Below, one piece after another: positions 1-7,816 of a stretch of DNA of 49,240 nt. This stretch comes from Bacillota bacterium (GTDB taxonomy: Bacteria > Bacillota > Sulfobacillia > Sulfobacillales > Sulfobacillaceae). Location: assembly GCA_021821465.1 (NCBI GenBank), contig JAKACM010000026.1, positions 1 to 49,240 on the forward strand, in the 5' to 3' direction. The position numbers and the translations under genes are program-made. Numbering within the stretch: position 1 is the first letter of the stretch; each line of letters opens with the position of its first letter. Under the pieces are notes generated by a model, which had not been told where the DNA came from, made no database searches, and saw nothing but the letters and a program-made list of their open reading frames with translations.

Positions 1-217
1 AGCGAAAAGGATGCAACAGTCGATAATGTCTTCATGCCGCCATGATATCCCATCGGGGAGAATTTGTCCACCCCCTATGCAATGCGCTCACCGTGCGGCT
101 TAGCGGAACTATGCCGAAACCCTGTCTCGGGGGCAACCCCGCGTTGCCCTCATGTCCTAACCCCTGATTTCTCCGCCTCTAAGAAACTGTTAAACTCCGA
201 TTCGCCCTCACACTCGG
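1..217. other. Left-edge stretch without a recognisable gene
   Basis: I see no convincing reading frame, RNA gene or repeat here. The stretch may be the remainder of a feature cut by the window edge or the upstream part of the doubtful gene that follows. Confidence 0.3.
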
Positions 218-650
218 TTGGTTCGCCGTGTTCCACATAGGACCTTGGGGCGACTGATTGAACAACTGGCCTCCGAGAAACCTCAGGGCCTGAAATTTTG
301 CGGACACACTCACTCACTAGAATATAGTCTCATGAATCCCGCACCAACATTCGCGCCATGGTGGTGTGTGGCTACTGATACAGAGGCACTCTGCCCATTT
401 TGTAACTTGGGATTACCTGCATGGTCGCCTCAGGTACTTCGCACGGATAGTCTCCCAGAGGACATCCACGCCCCAGACAACGGTGAATTGTGGCAAGTTG
501 TGCACGACTTCCATGAAAATGCCCACAGAGCACAGAGTGCCCTCTTTCACCCCAGACGAAATAGACTGCCCAGACTGCCGCCAAGTGGCAATATGGCGAC
601 AAGACCAAGGATCGAAGACACCTTTTCGCGACGATAATGTTGTATTTTGA
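218..650 (+). pseudogene. Possible frameshifted cysteine-rich small protein
   Basis: A frame opening with TTG at 218 carries a CPFC motif near residue 59. A second frame, one shift away, carries a matching CPDC motif and ends at 650. Joining the two frames near position 540 gives a protein of about 140 residues with two CxxC knuckles, the layout of a small zinc-binding domain, and a natural-looking C-terminus. I do not recognise a family and see no good ribosome binding site. It could be a worn remnant of a zinc-finger-like protein or chance. The idea rests only on the paired CxxC motifs. Confidence 0.22.
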
Positions 651-966
651 GCCTGAGATTAAAAAAGCAAGTGCACTGTCGTCCCTGCGCTCGGGACAGT
701 TCCCGCTCGCCCTTGGGACATGAAGAACACGATGATGACGAGTTCGGTGATCGCAACACCGTAAGCCCTTCAGTCCGGGTCGCCAGAGATCGGCACAAAT
801 TGGAGTCTGCTCGTCCTTGATCCATCATCCGATCCCCAGTTTTTCAACATTGTCCGGCGAAAATACCGGGGTGATCCCTGCGGAATGTTTTTCTCTTTAT
901 GACATAAACATCCTCATGATGCGTCAAAGAGAGTCAGCCTATCACCAAGAATTCTCGATGTTAACC
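651..966. other. Intergenic stretch, no gene seen
   Basis: This stretch lies downstream of the cytochrome P450 gene, which is read on the other strand. It has a short GTCCC/GGGAC inverted repeat around 690-710 but no convincing coding frame. Open frames on either strand look like chance. Confidence 0.3.
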
Positions 967-2157
967 TTACGGTGCTATTACTGCGTGAAGTTCTTTGGGG
1001 CCAAAGAAGATCAGTCGCTTGCGATCGGGGAATACCGTGTTTTGCACGTGGTATCGAGGATAGCGGTGAAGAAAGCGCATCAGACCAATTTCGGCCTCCC
1101 GTCTCGCCAAATGGGCTCCCAGGCAATAGTGATTGCCTAGGCCAAATGCCAAGACACCGGAGAAATCGCGGTTCAAATTAAATGAGTCGGGAGATACAAA
1201 CTGTGCCGGATCTCGATTAGCCGATCCCAACCACAAAATCACATGGCTTCCCGGTTGAATTTCCGCATTGTCCACATTCACAGCCTCTTGCACTTCTCGC
1301 ATTACCATTTGAACGGGGGACCAGTAGCGCAGCGTTTCCTCCAGAAATTTCGCCCCCCAGCCGTCATCTTGTTGTATATGCTTCCAATCTTGGTCACCTT
1401 CCGACAACAACAATAATGTGCTGCTGACTAACCGTGTTGTCGTAATATGGCCGGCAATAAAAAGCAGGATGGTATAGGCCAAAAGATCCTCTTCATCAAG
1501 CTCGGCGGCATTCACCATGTGGGAGATGACACTGGAATCCCGATGATTCCGGTAATGAGCAAAATAGGTGGAGAAATAGTCTTGCATATCGAAAACCACC
1601 TGGTTACGCCGGGCAATGGCTCGTTCTTGTTCCTCGGACTTTTTCTGAGCGGCGAGAGTGTTGAGAGGAACTCCGAATAATTCTGTCATCCAAGTATGGA
1701 ATAACTCTTCATCTCCTTCATTAATGCCGAGCCAACGCGAAATCACTTTAATGGGAAGCGGAAAAGCAAAATCCCGGACCAAATCCACGGAGTTTTTCCC
1801 TTGCAAACGGTCCAAAAGCTCATCAACCACATCTACGATGATGGATTGCCGGGAATCGATAAATCGCGGTTGGAAATCAGGTTGAGTAATTTTTCGCAGG
1901 GTTCGATGATTCCCCCCATCTTGAAACAGCAATGTCACACCAAGTAAGCGTCCTAATTCATCTTCTTGATTTCGGAGTTCGTCCCAATGTATATGCGAGG
2001 AAAAGACAGCGGGTGCCATTAGCGCCTTGAAAACATCGCGGTAACGGAAAAATTCCCACACTTCGGTTTCAGGATCATAATGCACAGGAGAAGTCTCGCG
2101 CATCTTGTCATACCAAGCAAATTGTTCCGTCATATAAACCGCTTGTCTGTTATCCAT
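967..2157 (-). CDS. Cytochrome P450
   Basis: This is a soluble, class-I-type bacterial cytochrome P450 of 396 residues, a haem-thiolate monooxygenase that would take electrons from a ferredoxin. The haem-binding loop FGLGNHYCLG is intact, with the cysteine ligand near residue 345, and the K-helix ExxR motif is present in EETLRY. The I-helix motif reads AGHITT, where most bacterial P450s have AGHETT or an acid, so the proton-relay acid is replaced by isoleucine. ATG 2157 follows AGGAGG by 7 bases; GTG 2160 just before it is an alternative. No redox partner or biosynthetic genes lie nearby, so the substrate is unknown. Length and motifs are normal for the family and I am sure of the family only. 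Confidence 0.95.
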   Translation of the reverse strand: MDNRQAVYMTEQFAWYDKMRETSPVHYDPETEVWEFFRYRDVFKALMAPAVFSSHIHWDELRNQEDELGRLLGVTLLFQDGGNHRTLRKITQPDFQPRFIDSRQSIIVDVVDELLDRLQGKNSVDLVRDFAFPLPIKVISRWLGINEGDEELFHTWMTELFGVPLNTLAAQKKSEEQERAIARRNQVVFDMQDYFSTYFAHYRNHRDSSVISHMVNAAELDEEDLLAYTILLFIAGHITTTRLVSSTLLLLSEGDQDWKHIQQDDGWGAKFLEETLRYWSPVQMVMREVQEAVNVDNAEIQPGSHVILWLGSANRDPAQFVSPDSFNLNRDFSGVLAFGLGNHYCLGAHLARREAEIGLMRFLHRYPRYHVQNTVFPDRKRLIFFGPKELHAVIAP

Positions 2158-2350
2158 CACAAGGCCTCCTCGACTTGGTGTTTTGATATCGGCTGGGAAT
2201 GCCGGATATCAGGAGTTTGTCCGTGCAGTGTTATCCTCCCTCATCATCATGTCAGGACACCATAAAATTTCGATAAGAAAACATCTCCTGCTATAAAATC
2301 GGTGTGCGATGGTGCGCACCGACTTCTTCCTGCCCCAAAGCCGCCAGCCT

Positions 2351-3556
2351 CTAGCCAGCGGGTCTCGCTTCGTCTCTGACAGGCGTGACTTTCCCGTCGA
2401 AGTCCGATTCCCGACCAAGCGCAGGATCTCCGAACCCCGTCGCGTCCGTTGCCGAATGCGTCGCCACAGGTAGGGCAGTTGCGGTCGCGACATTGATGTC
2501 CCGGTCATGGGTTATCTCACACGAGGGACACGTCCACTCGCGATCCTTTAAGGTGAGGTCTTTGTTCAGGTAGCCACAACCGGGGGTGGAGCAGAGTTTG
2601 CTGCTGGAGCGGTCTGCGGTGATGAGTTGCGTACCGTAACGGTCTGCCTGGTATTGCAGGATCGTGAAGAACTGCCCGAAGCCTTGATCGGCAATGGCTT
2701 GGGCGAGATGGTGATTTTTCAGCATTCCCTCGATCGCTAACGTTTCGATCCCTATCGTTTGGTTTTCACGACAGAGACGGTTCGATGTTTTGTGGAGGAA
2801 ATCCTGGCGAATATTCGCGACCCGCAGATGACTGTTCCCCACCCGCAAAGTCGCCTTCGCGCGATTGTGGCTCACCGGCAGGTGAGTTCCCTGGGGGATC
2901 GGGGCGTTCTGAGGCAATCCGATTTGCCCTTTGGCGGCTTCGAGTTTTCGCCCAATCGCCCGTTGCCGCATTTTAATGCGGCGCAAGGCTTTTCGGAGAG
3001 CTTTGGGCCCGTCGATTTTTTCTCCCGTAGACAGTGTCACGAATGTTTTCACGCCGACATCGGCCCCTTTCTGGCCGTTCTCCGTACGGGGACGATGATA
3101 GTCCAATTGGGAGACCGCGACCTGAATCGCGATAAACCCCTGGTCGGCGCGGCGGGTGACCCGGGCGCCCAGGATCTTGCCGGAGAACCGTAAGGGTTCG
3201 GTGATACGAACCCAACCGATTTTGGGGATCCGCACGGCGTCCTTCCGGATCTTAAGCTTGTCATTGGCGATATAGAAACTCTCGGGCGTTTTGCCTTTTT
3301 TTTGAAGACGGGCCGATCATTTTGCCCCGTCAAGAAGCGACGCCAGGCCTCGCCTAAATCGGCAAACGGCTGGCTATGGGTATCCCGGTGCATGGTTTTA
3401 TCCACGGAAAGAGAGTGTATTTGGCCAAAGTGGGGAATTTTACTTGACAATAAACACCCAATTCCAGACCATCCGCGTTGTCCCAGCCGCTTGTTTAAAG
3501 TACTGGATCTGATCCGGCGTCGGATGGAGCCGGATCTTGTGTGCTAACGTCGGCAT
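2351..3556 (-). pseudogene. tnpB: IS607-type TnpB (RNA-guided nuclease family), broken
   Basis: The C-terminal part, about 290 residues in one frame, has the RuvC-like core of TnpB: DVGVKTFV with the first acid, IETLAIEGML with the glutamate, a four-cysteine zinc knuckle (CSTPGC and CPSC), and HDRDIN with the last acid. The N-terminus is in pieces. A segment from ATG 3556 gives a typical opening (IRLHPTPDQIQYF) and stops at about 3440. A second segment (HSQPFADLGEAWRRF) continues in another frame until an A8 run on the coding strand (3296-3303), where one extra A would restore the typical FKKKGK junction into the main frame. So it has at least two frame breaks and probably an internal deletion. 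It overlaps the upstream tnpA by about 60 bases, as is common in IS607 elements. A functional protein is unlikely unless slippage and other repair occur. Confidence 0.88.
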
Positions 3557-4157
3557 GCAGTGCCTCCTTCAAACTTTTGCGATAGTGCCGCAGTCCGTAC
3601 AACCGGGCCGAAAACCCGTGCGTGATAGTCAGCAAATCTTGGACCAATTCCTGCTCGGGGGATAAGTGCTCTTGGTTGAGCACTAAAATCTCGCAGCCGT
3701 GCTGTTGACAGAATCGCTCAAACCATGCGTAGCCAAACCGCGTCAAACGATCTTTGTGAGCCAGAATCAGGGTGGCAATCTCTCCCGCATCCACGGCGTC
3801 CATCAAGGCGAGAAACCGTTGGCGGTGAAAATTCATGCCCCCGTCAATCTCCTCGATGAACTCCACGTTGGCCAATCCGCGTGCGGTACAGAACTGTTCT
3901 AACGTGCGTCGTTGGTTCTTCAAATCCGGGCGCTGACTTTGGCTACTGACACGGCAATAGGCCACGATCTTCTGAGCACGCGGCAGCGCGAGTGGTTGGT
4001 GACGGAATGCCCGAATTTGGTCTTCGGTATAATAGCGACGGCCCGTAGCTGTACGACGGGCGGGTGTGAGTCGCCCCTCACGATCCCAACGTTGAATAGT
4101 TTTGATATTGACTCCCAGTAATTGTGCCACCTCGTGACTCGATAATGTGCGCTCCAT
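3495..4157 (-). CDS. tnpA: IS607-family serine recombinase TnpA
   Basis: This 220-residue transposase catalyses strand exchange of IS607-type elements through a phosphoserine link. The N-terminus is a MerR-like helix-turn-helix (LLGVNIKTIQRWDREGRL), followed by a small serine-recombinase domain with the nucleophile in YCRVSSQSQ and the conserved HKDRLTRFGY segment. The length and domain order (DNA-binding domain first) are those of IS607 TnpA and unlike ordinary resolvases. It starts at ATG 4157 and its end overlaps the start of the broken tnpB. The frame is complete with no missing key residue, so it may still be active and could move this element or related copies. Confidence 0.93.
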   Translation of the reverse strand: MERTLSSHEVAQLLGVNIKTIQRWDREGRLTPARRTATGRRYYTEDQIRAFRHQPLALPRAQKIVAYCRVSSQSQRPDLKNQRRTLEQFCTARGLANVEFIEEIDGGMNFHRQRFLALMDAVDAGEIATLILAHKDRLTRFGYAWFERFCQQHGCEILVLNQEHLSPEQELVQDLLTITHGFSARLYGLRHYRKSLKEALHADVSTQDPAPSDAGSDPVL

Positions 4158-4200
4158 GGCATCTATTGCACACCTTCACGCATTAACAAGTAAGCTAGAT

Positions 4201-4444
4201 TATAACTCCTCGCATCTCGACTCTGGATGATTGCCAAAAATGAGAAATTGAGCAAAATCTCTCTCCTAATAACCCATATCTTTCCAAATTAATTGCAATA
4301 TAATCGTTAAATTGTCGCGTATTCTCTCTATTGCACAAAAAGTCCGACTATGAGAAGCTTGCATTATCTCGTGGTCCTTTGGGAAATATCGGATAAAATA
4401 TGAGTTGCAAGACATTATATAGATTTAGAAAGGAGTGATTCATC
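4201..4444. promoter_or_regulatory. AT-rich upstream region of the sulfur locus
   Basis: This AT-rich stretch precedes the DsrE-like gene and probably holds its promoter. Several TATAAT-like hexamers occur (for example GATAAAAT near 4394), but I could not pair one with a convincing -35 at proper spacing. A strong AAAGGAG ribosome binding site lies just before ATG 4445. Confidence 0.35.
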
Positions 4445-4843
4445 ATGGCTGACCCGCAAGCCATTAACATCATGCTTCTCTCAGGGGACTATGCCAAAAT
4501 TCATGCAGCCGCTATGTTAACTACCGTCGCTGCCAGTTATGGCAAGCCTGTTCGCGTCTTTGTCAGTATGGAGGCCTTGCCGGCTTTTCATCGCGATCCC
4601 GCCATCTCCGATTCCATCACCCGAGGACCGGTAGCCCGCACTCTCATCCAACAAGGCGGCGATTCCTTTCTCGAACTGTTTCGGCAAAGCAAAGAACTGG
4701 GGGAAGTGAAGCTCTATGCCTGCAGTCTGGTGATGGATGTCTATCACTGGAGTCTGAGCGATATGGCAGACCTCTTTGATGACACCCTAGGTGTGGCCGG
4801 TTTTCTCGCCCAGGTCGAAGGGGAAAGCACCTATACCTTGTAA
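4445..4843 (+). CDS. DsrE-family sulfur-carrier protein
   Basis: This 132-residue protein of the DsrE/DsrF-like fold resembles the DsrE2/DsrE3 group that handles protein-bound thiosulfonate or persulfide in sulfur oxidisers. The single cysteine in LYACSLVMDV lies at the place of the conserved sulfur-binding cysteine of the family. The rest shows the alternating strands and helices of the fold, with no signal peptide or membrane segment. It is followed after 67 bases by TusA, then SQR and a DUF1641-like protein, a context typical of sulfane-sulfur transfer in acidophilic sulfur oxidisers. AAAGGAG precedes ATG 4445. I infer cytoplasmic sulfur trafficking with TusA as partner. Confidence 0.88.
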   Translation: MADPQAINIMLLSGDYAKIHAAAMLTTVAASYGKPVRVFVSMEALPAFHRDPAISDSITRGPVARTLIQQGGDSFLELFRQSKELGEVKLYACSLVMDVYHWSLSDMADLFDDTLGVAGFLAQVEGESTYTL

Positions 4844-4910
4844 GCCGGTAACCTGCCTCGGTTCTCCAATTATCCTTTATACCCATCGATCACTAAGGAG
4901 GTTTTTCACC

Positions 4911-5144
4911 ATGGCCCAAACTGTGAAAATTGTCGATGCGCGAGGATCTTTCTGCCCCGGACCTTTAATGGAACTGATTAAAGGCATTCGCCAAGAACCC
5001 GTCGGGACCATTTTGGAAGTCTGGTCATCGGACCAAGGGTCGGCCAAGGACATTCCGGAATGGGTTCGCCGCGCCAACCATGAACTCGTACAAAGTGTTG
5101 AGGAAGACGGTGTATATAAAATTCAGGTGAAGAAACTACGCTAA
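4911..5144 (+). CDS. tusA: TusA/SirA-family sulfurtransferase
   Basis: This 77-residue TusA protein carries sulfur as a persulfide on a conserved cysteine. The family motif is seen as FCPGPLMELIK, with the active cysteine near residue 15, followed by the beta-alpha-beta-alpha-beta-beta pattern expected for the whole family. I chose ATG 4911 because TAAGGAGG lies 10 bases upstream and the family starts here; an upstream in-frame start at 4791 would add 40 unrelated residues overlapping the previous gene. It is co-directional with the DsrE-like gene and likely co-transcribed. In sulfur oxidisers this pair passes sulfur toward oxidation rather than tRNA thiolation, which is inference here. Confidence 0.93.
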   Translation: MAQTVKIVDARGSFCPGPLMELIKGIRQEPVGTILEVWSSDQGSAKDIPEWVRRANHELVQSVEEDGVYKIQVKKLR

Positions 5145-5591
5145 CCTGACGAAAGCCGCATTCCATACGAAATTTGAAGAAGTCACCATCGATTCCTGAA
5201 GCTTGGATACCAATCCCGGCCATTTGGACAGCCAACTCGGAATCCTACGGTACGACATCATGGATTGATGGAGGAGTTCTCAGAAAAGCCGAAGGACACC
5301 TTAAGGCGATCCTTGAATCAGAATTCTCCGATATACAGAAGTTGAACCATAATCGACGTTAAAGTGATTAACGTTCGAGTGTTTTTTGGCCCGGTCCCCT
5401 GACGGGGGCTTATCGAAGAGGTTCATATGAAAGCGGGCAGCACGAGCATTGAGGTGTGATCTTCTGACGCCGGGCCGATCAAAGACATGCTTGAATGAAT
5501 GGCTAGGACTGGCCAAGTGCCATACAGCAAAGAATCCGCACAAGCTTTCCCAAGTCTCATCAATTCTTGTCTACGAGAGGGGAAAAATACT
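5145..5591 (+). other. Spacer between tusA and SQR with doubtful 62-codon frame
   Basis: About 450 bases separate tusA from the SQR gene. A 62-codon frame runs 5174-5362; it has no good ribosome binding site, no recognisable family and an unremarkable composition, so I do not call it a gene. A short CCCCTGACGGGGG hairpin near 5397 follows a T run and could be part of a weak terminator or of the SQR leader. No clear promoter was identified. Confidence 0.35.
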
Positions 5592-6731
5592 ATGAAGCAA
5601 ATCGTTATTTTGGGAGGCGGAGTTGGGGGAACCATCGTTGCCAACCAAGTCGCGCGGCAAATGAGTCAGGAACTTCGCACGCATGAACTGGGAATTACGG
5701 TGATTTCGGAGACCCCCCAACATGTTTATCAGCCGATGTTCTTGTATGTCGCGTTTGACCAAGTAGTTCCCGCAGAAGCACAAAAGCCGGAGCGGGAGAT
5801 TTTGGACCGACACGTCAAATTTCAGGTAGGTTCTGCAGATCGGATCGATCGTGATGCCAAAACCGTCCTGATGCAAGACGGCACCAAAATTCCCTACGAC
5901 TATCTGGTAATCGCCACGGGTAGCCGACCCGCTCCGGAACAAATTACCGGGTTGGAACAGGGCGGCCATACTTTTTACACCGAAGAAGGCGCGCTCAAAC
6001 TTCGTGAAGCTCTCCACAATTTTCAAGGCGGCCGCATTGTGGTCACGGTGGGAGTACCGCACAAATGCCCGGTGGCTCCTTTGGAGTTTACCTTCATGGT
6101 TCAGGAATGGGCTAAAACCCGCGGATTGGGGGACAAAACCGAGGTCGTATACACGTATCCCATCGGCCGCTTGCACTCATTGGAGCCGGTCGCCGAGTGG
6201 GCAGCCCCGGTATTTGAAGAACGGGGCATTGAATCTCATAATTTCTTCAACATGGAAACTGTCGACCCCGAGCATAAGACCCTCACCAGTCTCGAAGGAG
6301 AAACCCTGAACTATGACTTGCTGGTGGCAATTCCCCCGCACACAGGACAGGACATTATCGGCCGTTCCGGACTCGGAGACGCCGGCAACTGGATTGAAAC
6401 AGATCGCCACTCCTTGCGCATGCAGGGTTCCGATGATATTTTTGTTCTAGGAGATGCCACCAACCTTCCGATCAGCAAAGCCGGATCTACCGCCCATTTT
6501 GAAGCAGATGTCGTGGCTTCCAACTTGGTTAATTTGCTCAGAGGAGGCATGGGCTCTGTTCGCTACGACGGTAAGGTTTTTTGCTTTATTGAAACCGGAC
6601 TGAAAAACGCGACATATATCCAATTCGACTATACACATCCCCCCAGGCCTCAAGAACCCAGCGAGATGATCCACATGTTTAAGCTGGCCTATAACCGCAT
6701 GTATTGGCTTACCCCGGCCGGAGTTCTGTAA
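5592..6731 (+). CDS. sqr: Sulfide:quinone oxidoreductase-like flavoprotein
   Basis: This 379-residue FAD enzyme of the SQR/flavocytochrome c sulfide dehydrogenase family would oxidise sulfide to sulfane sulfur and reduce quinone at the cytoplasmic membrane. It has the N-terminal dinucleotide fold ([11 protein letters not shown], residues 7-17), an ATG motif at 108-110 and the second FAD motif [10 protein letters not shown] near 281-290. Only two cysteines exist, C159 in PHKCPVAP and C331 in VFCFIETG. They match the two redox cysteines regarded as essential in characterised SQRs, and the third, less conserved cysteine is absent. ATG 5592 follows GAGAGGGG. Placement after DsrE and TusA and before the DUF1641-like gene supports sulfide oxidation. 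Other NAD(P)H-type oxidoreductase roles are less likely. Confidence 0.9.
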   Translation: MKQIVILGGGVGGTIVANQVARQMSQELRTHELGITVISETPQHVYQPMFLYVAFDQVVPAEAQKPEREILDRHVKFQVGSADRIDRDAKTVLMQDGTKIPYDYLVIATGSRPAPEQITGLEQGGHTFYTEEGALKLREALHNFQGGRIVVTVGVPHKCPVAPLEFTFMVQEWAKTRGLGDKTEVVYTYPIGRLHSLEPVAEWAAPVFEERGIESHNFFNMETVDPEHKTLTSLEGETLNYDLLVAIPPHTGQDIIGRSGLGDAGNWIETDRHSLRMQGSDDIFVLGDATNLPISKAGSTAHFEADVVASNLVNLLRGGMGSVRYDGKVFCFIETGLKNATYIQFDYTHPPRPQEPSEMIHMFKLAYNRMYWLTPAGVL

Positions 6732-6759
6732 TGATGCGAATACGGAAAGGAGGTTGATC

Positions 6760-7767
6760 ATGGCCACCATCGAGGTTTCGGAAGAGACTTTGAAAGAATG
6801 GAAAACCTTGCTAACAGCATTTCGCGACAGTGCTACTCCACAGATGGCCGAACGTATCGGCACAATGATGAGCACCCTCGGAGAATTGGCGGCCAAAGCC
6901 CAAGACCCCGCAGCCGGACGCACTATCGACAGTGTATTGGAACATGAAAATGCCATTCGGCTCACACTGTCGCAACTTGCGGATTGGCATGAAAACGGCA
7001 CTTGGGAAGCACTGACAGAGTTAGCCTCCCTAGTCACTGCATTCAAGGAATCTGCCACCCCGCAAATGGCTGAGCGGGTGGGCACCTTGGTATCCGGCGC
7101 CGGTGAGTTAACAGCCATGGTTACCGGCCATGAGTCCAAAGCCATGTTGGCTGAGATTTTGGAACACGGTCCGGCATTAACCACTGCCGTCACCCAGTTA
7201 GAGCACTGGCAACACGACGGAACTTGGGAGGCACTCACCGAATTCACATCGCTGCTTACAGCGTTTAAGAGCTCGGCGACACCGCAAATGGCGGAGCGGG
7301 TCGCATCTATGATATCTTCGTTGGGAACTTTGGCAGGCCGAGCGACAGAAAGCGATGCAATGTCCGCCATTAATTTTGTATTAGACAACCAAGAAGACAT
7401 AATGAGCCTGTTTGAACAAATGATCCAATGGCAACAGGACGGCACCTGGGGAACCTTAACTCAATGGGTGGGATTAATCCGAGGCCTCACCGATTCTTTG
7501 AATCCGTTGATGGTCGAACGAGTGGTCACCACTGTCACCCAGTTGGGAACTCTTCTCAATCAGATGCTGACAGGCGGAGTAACCGACATGGCTCTCAATG
7601 CCCTCTCCCAACTGGCAAAGGCGCAAACCGAGGCCCGGGAAGATCCGCACAAAGTCACCTTGGGCAGTCTGCTACGTTCGATGAAAGACCCAGAGATTCA
7701 ACTGGGGATGAAGACTCTACTCAATGTCTTGCGCCGCTTGCCGTCCATCTTAGATCCTTTGTCATAG
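6760..7767 (+). CDS. DUF1641-like protein of four 74-residue repeats
   Basis: This 335-residue protein resembles the DUF1641 family often found beside SQR or formate dehydrogenase genes. The core SATPQMAER recurs at residues 24, 98 and 172, and a diverged copy, SLNPLMVER, lies at 246, so the repeat is exactly 74 residues. Repeats are joined by a W-x5-W linker (W76-W82, W150-W156, W224-W230), ending in GTW each time. A C-terminal tail (about 280-335) is unique. Each unit is helical, with no signal peptide or membrane segment. ATG 6760 follows AAAGGAGG; it begins 28 bases after the SQR stop, so the two are surely co-transcribed. Single DUF1641 proteins are usually shorter. It could be a scaffold or adaptor for SQR, which is inference. 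Confidence 0.75.
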   Translation: MATIEVSEETLKEWKTLLTAFRDSATPQMAERIGTMMSTLGELAAKAQDPAAGRTIDSVLEHENAIRLTLSQLADWHENGTWEALTELASLVTAFKESATPQMAERVGTLVSGAGELTAMVTGHESKAMLAEILEHGPALTTAVTQLEHWQHDGTWEALTEFTSLLTAFKSSATPQMAERVASMISSLGTLAGRATESDAMSAINFVLDNQEDIMSLFEQMIQWQQDGTWGTLTQWVGLIRGLTDSLNPLMVERVVTTVTQLGTLLNQMLTGGVTDMALNALSQLAKAQTEAREDPHKVTLGSLLRSMKDPEIQLGMKTLLNVLRRLPSILDPLS

Positions 7768-7780
7768 CATGGCAGACAAA

Positions 7781-7811
7781 AGGAGTCCTGCTTCATCAGG
7801 GCAGGACTCCT
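7781..7811. terminator. Bidirectional terminator between DUF1641-like gene and kinase gene
   Basis: An 11-base perfect inverted repeat (AGGAGTCCTGC / GCAGGACTCCT) with a 9-base loop sits in the 49-base gap between two convergent genes. There is an A-rich flank to the left (useful for the minus-strand transcript) but only a weak T stretch to the right. Confidence 0.8.
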
Positions 7812-7816
7812 GCACC

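Larger units (their letters stand above)
2268..4200 (-). mobile_element. IS607-family insertion sequence (tnpA plus broken tnpB)
   Basis: The recombinase and TnpB genes in tandem with overlap define an IS607-family element. Exact ends cannot be placed, because IS607 elements make no target duplication and lack long terminal repeats. The limits given are the outer edges of the genes plus a margin. The 3' end of tnpB and the region to about 2268 would be where a guide (omega) RNA is encoded in such elements. It contains short inverted repeats such as GGTGCGCACC near 2310 but no clear proof. Confidence 0.75.

Noticed and set aside
4791..4910. Upstream start for tusA
   Set aside because: It would overlap the DsrE-like gene and add 40 residues outside the family; a strong ribosome site supports 4911.
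6447..7445. Open frame of 332 codons on the minus strand across SQR and the DUF1641-like gene
   Set aside because: It is antisense to two well-supported genes; its length comes from the repeated sequence of the DUF1641-like gene.
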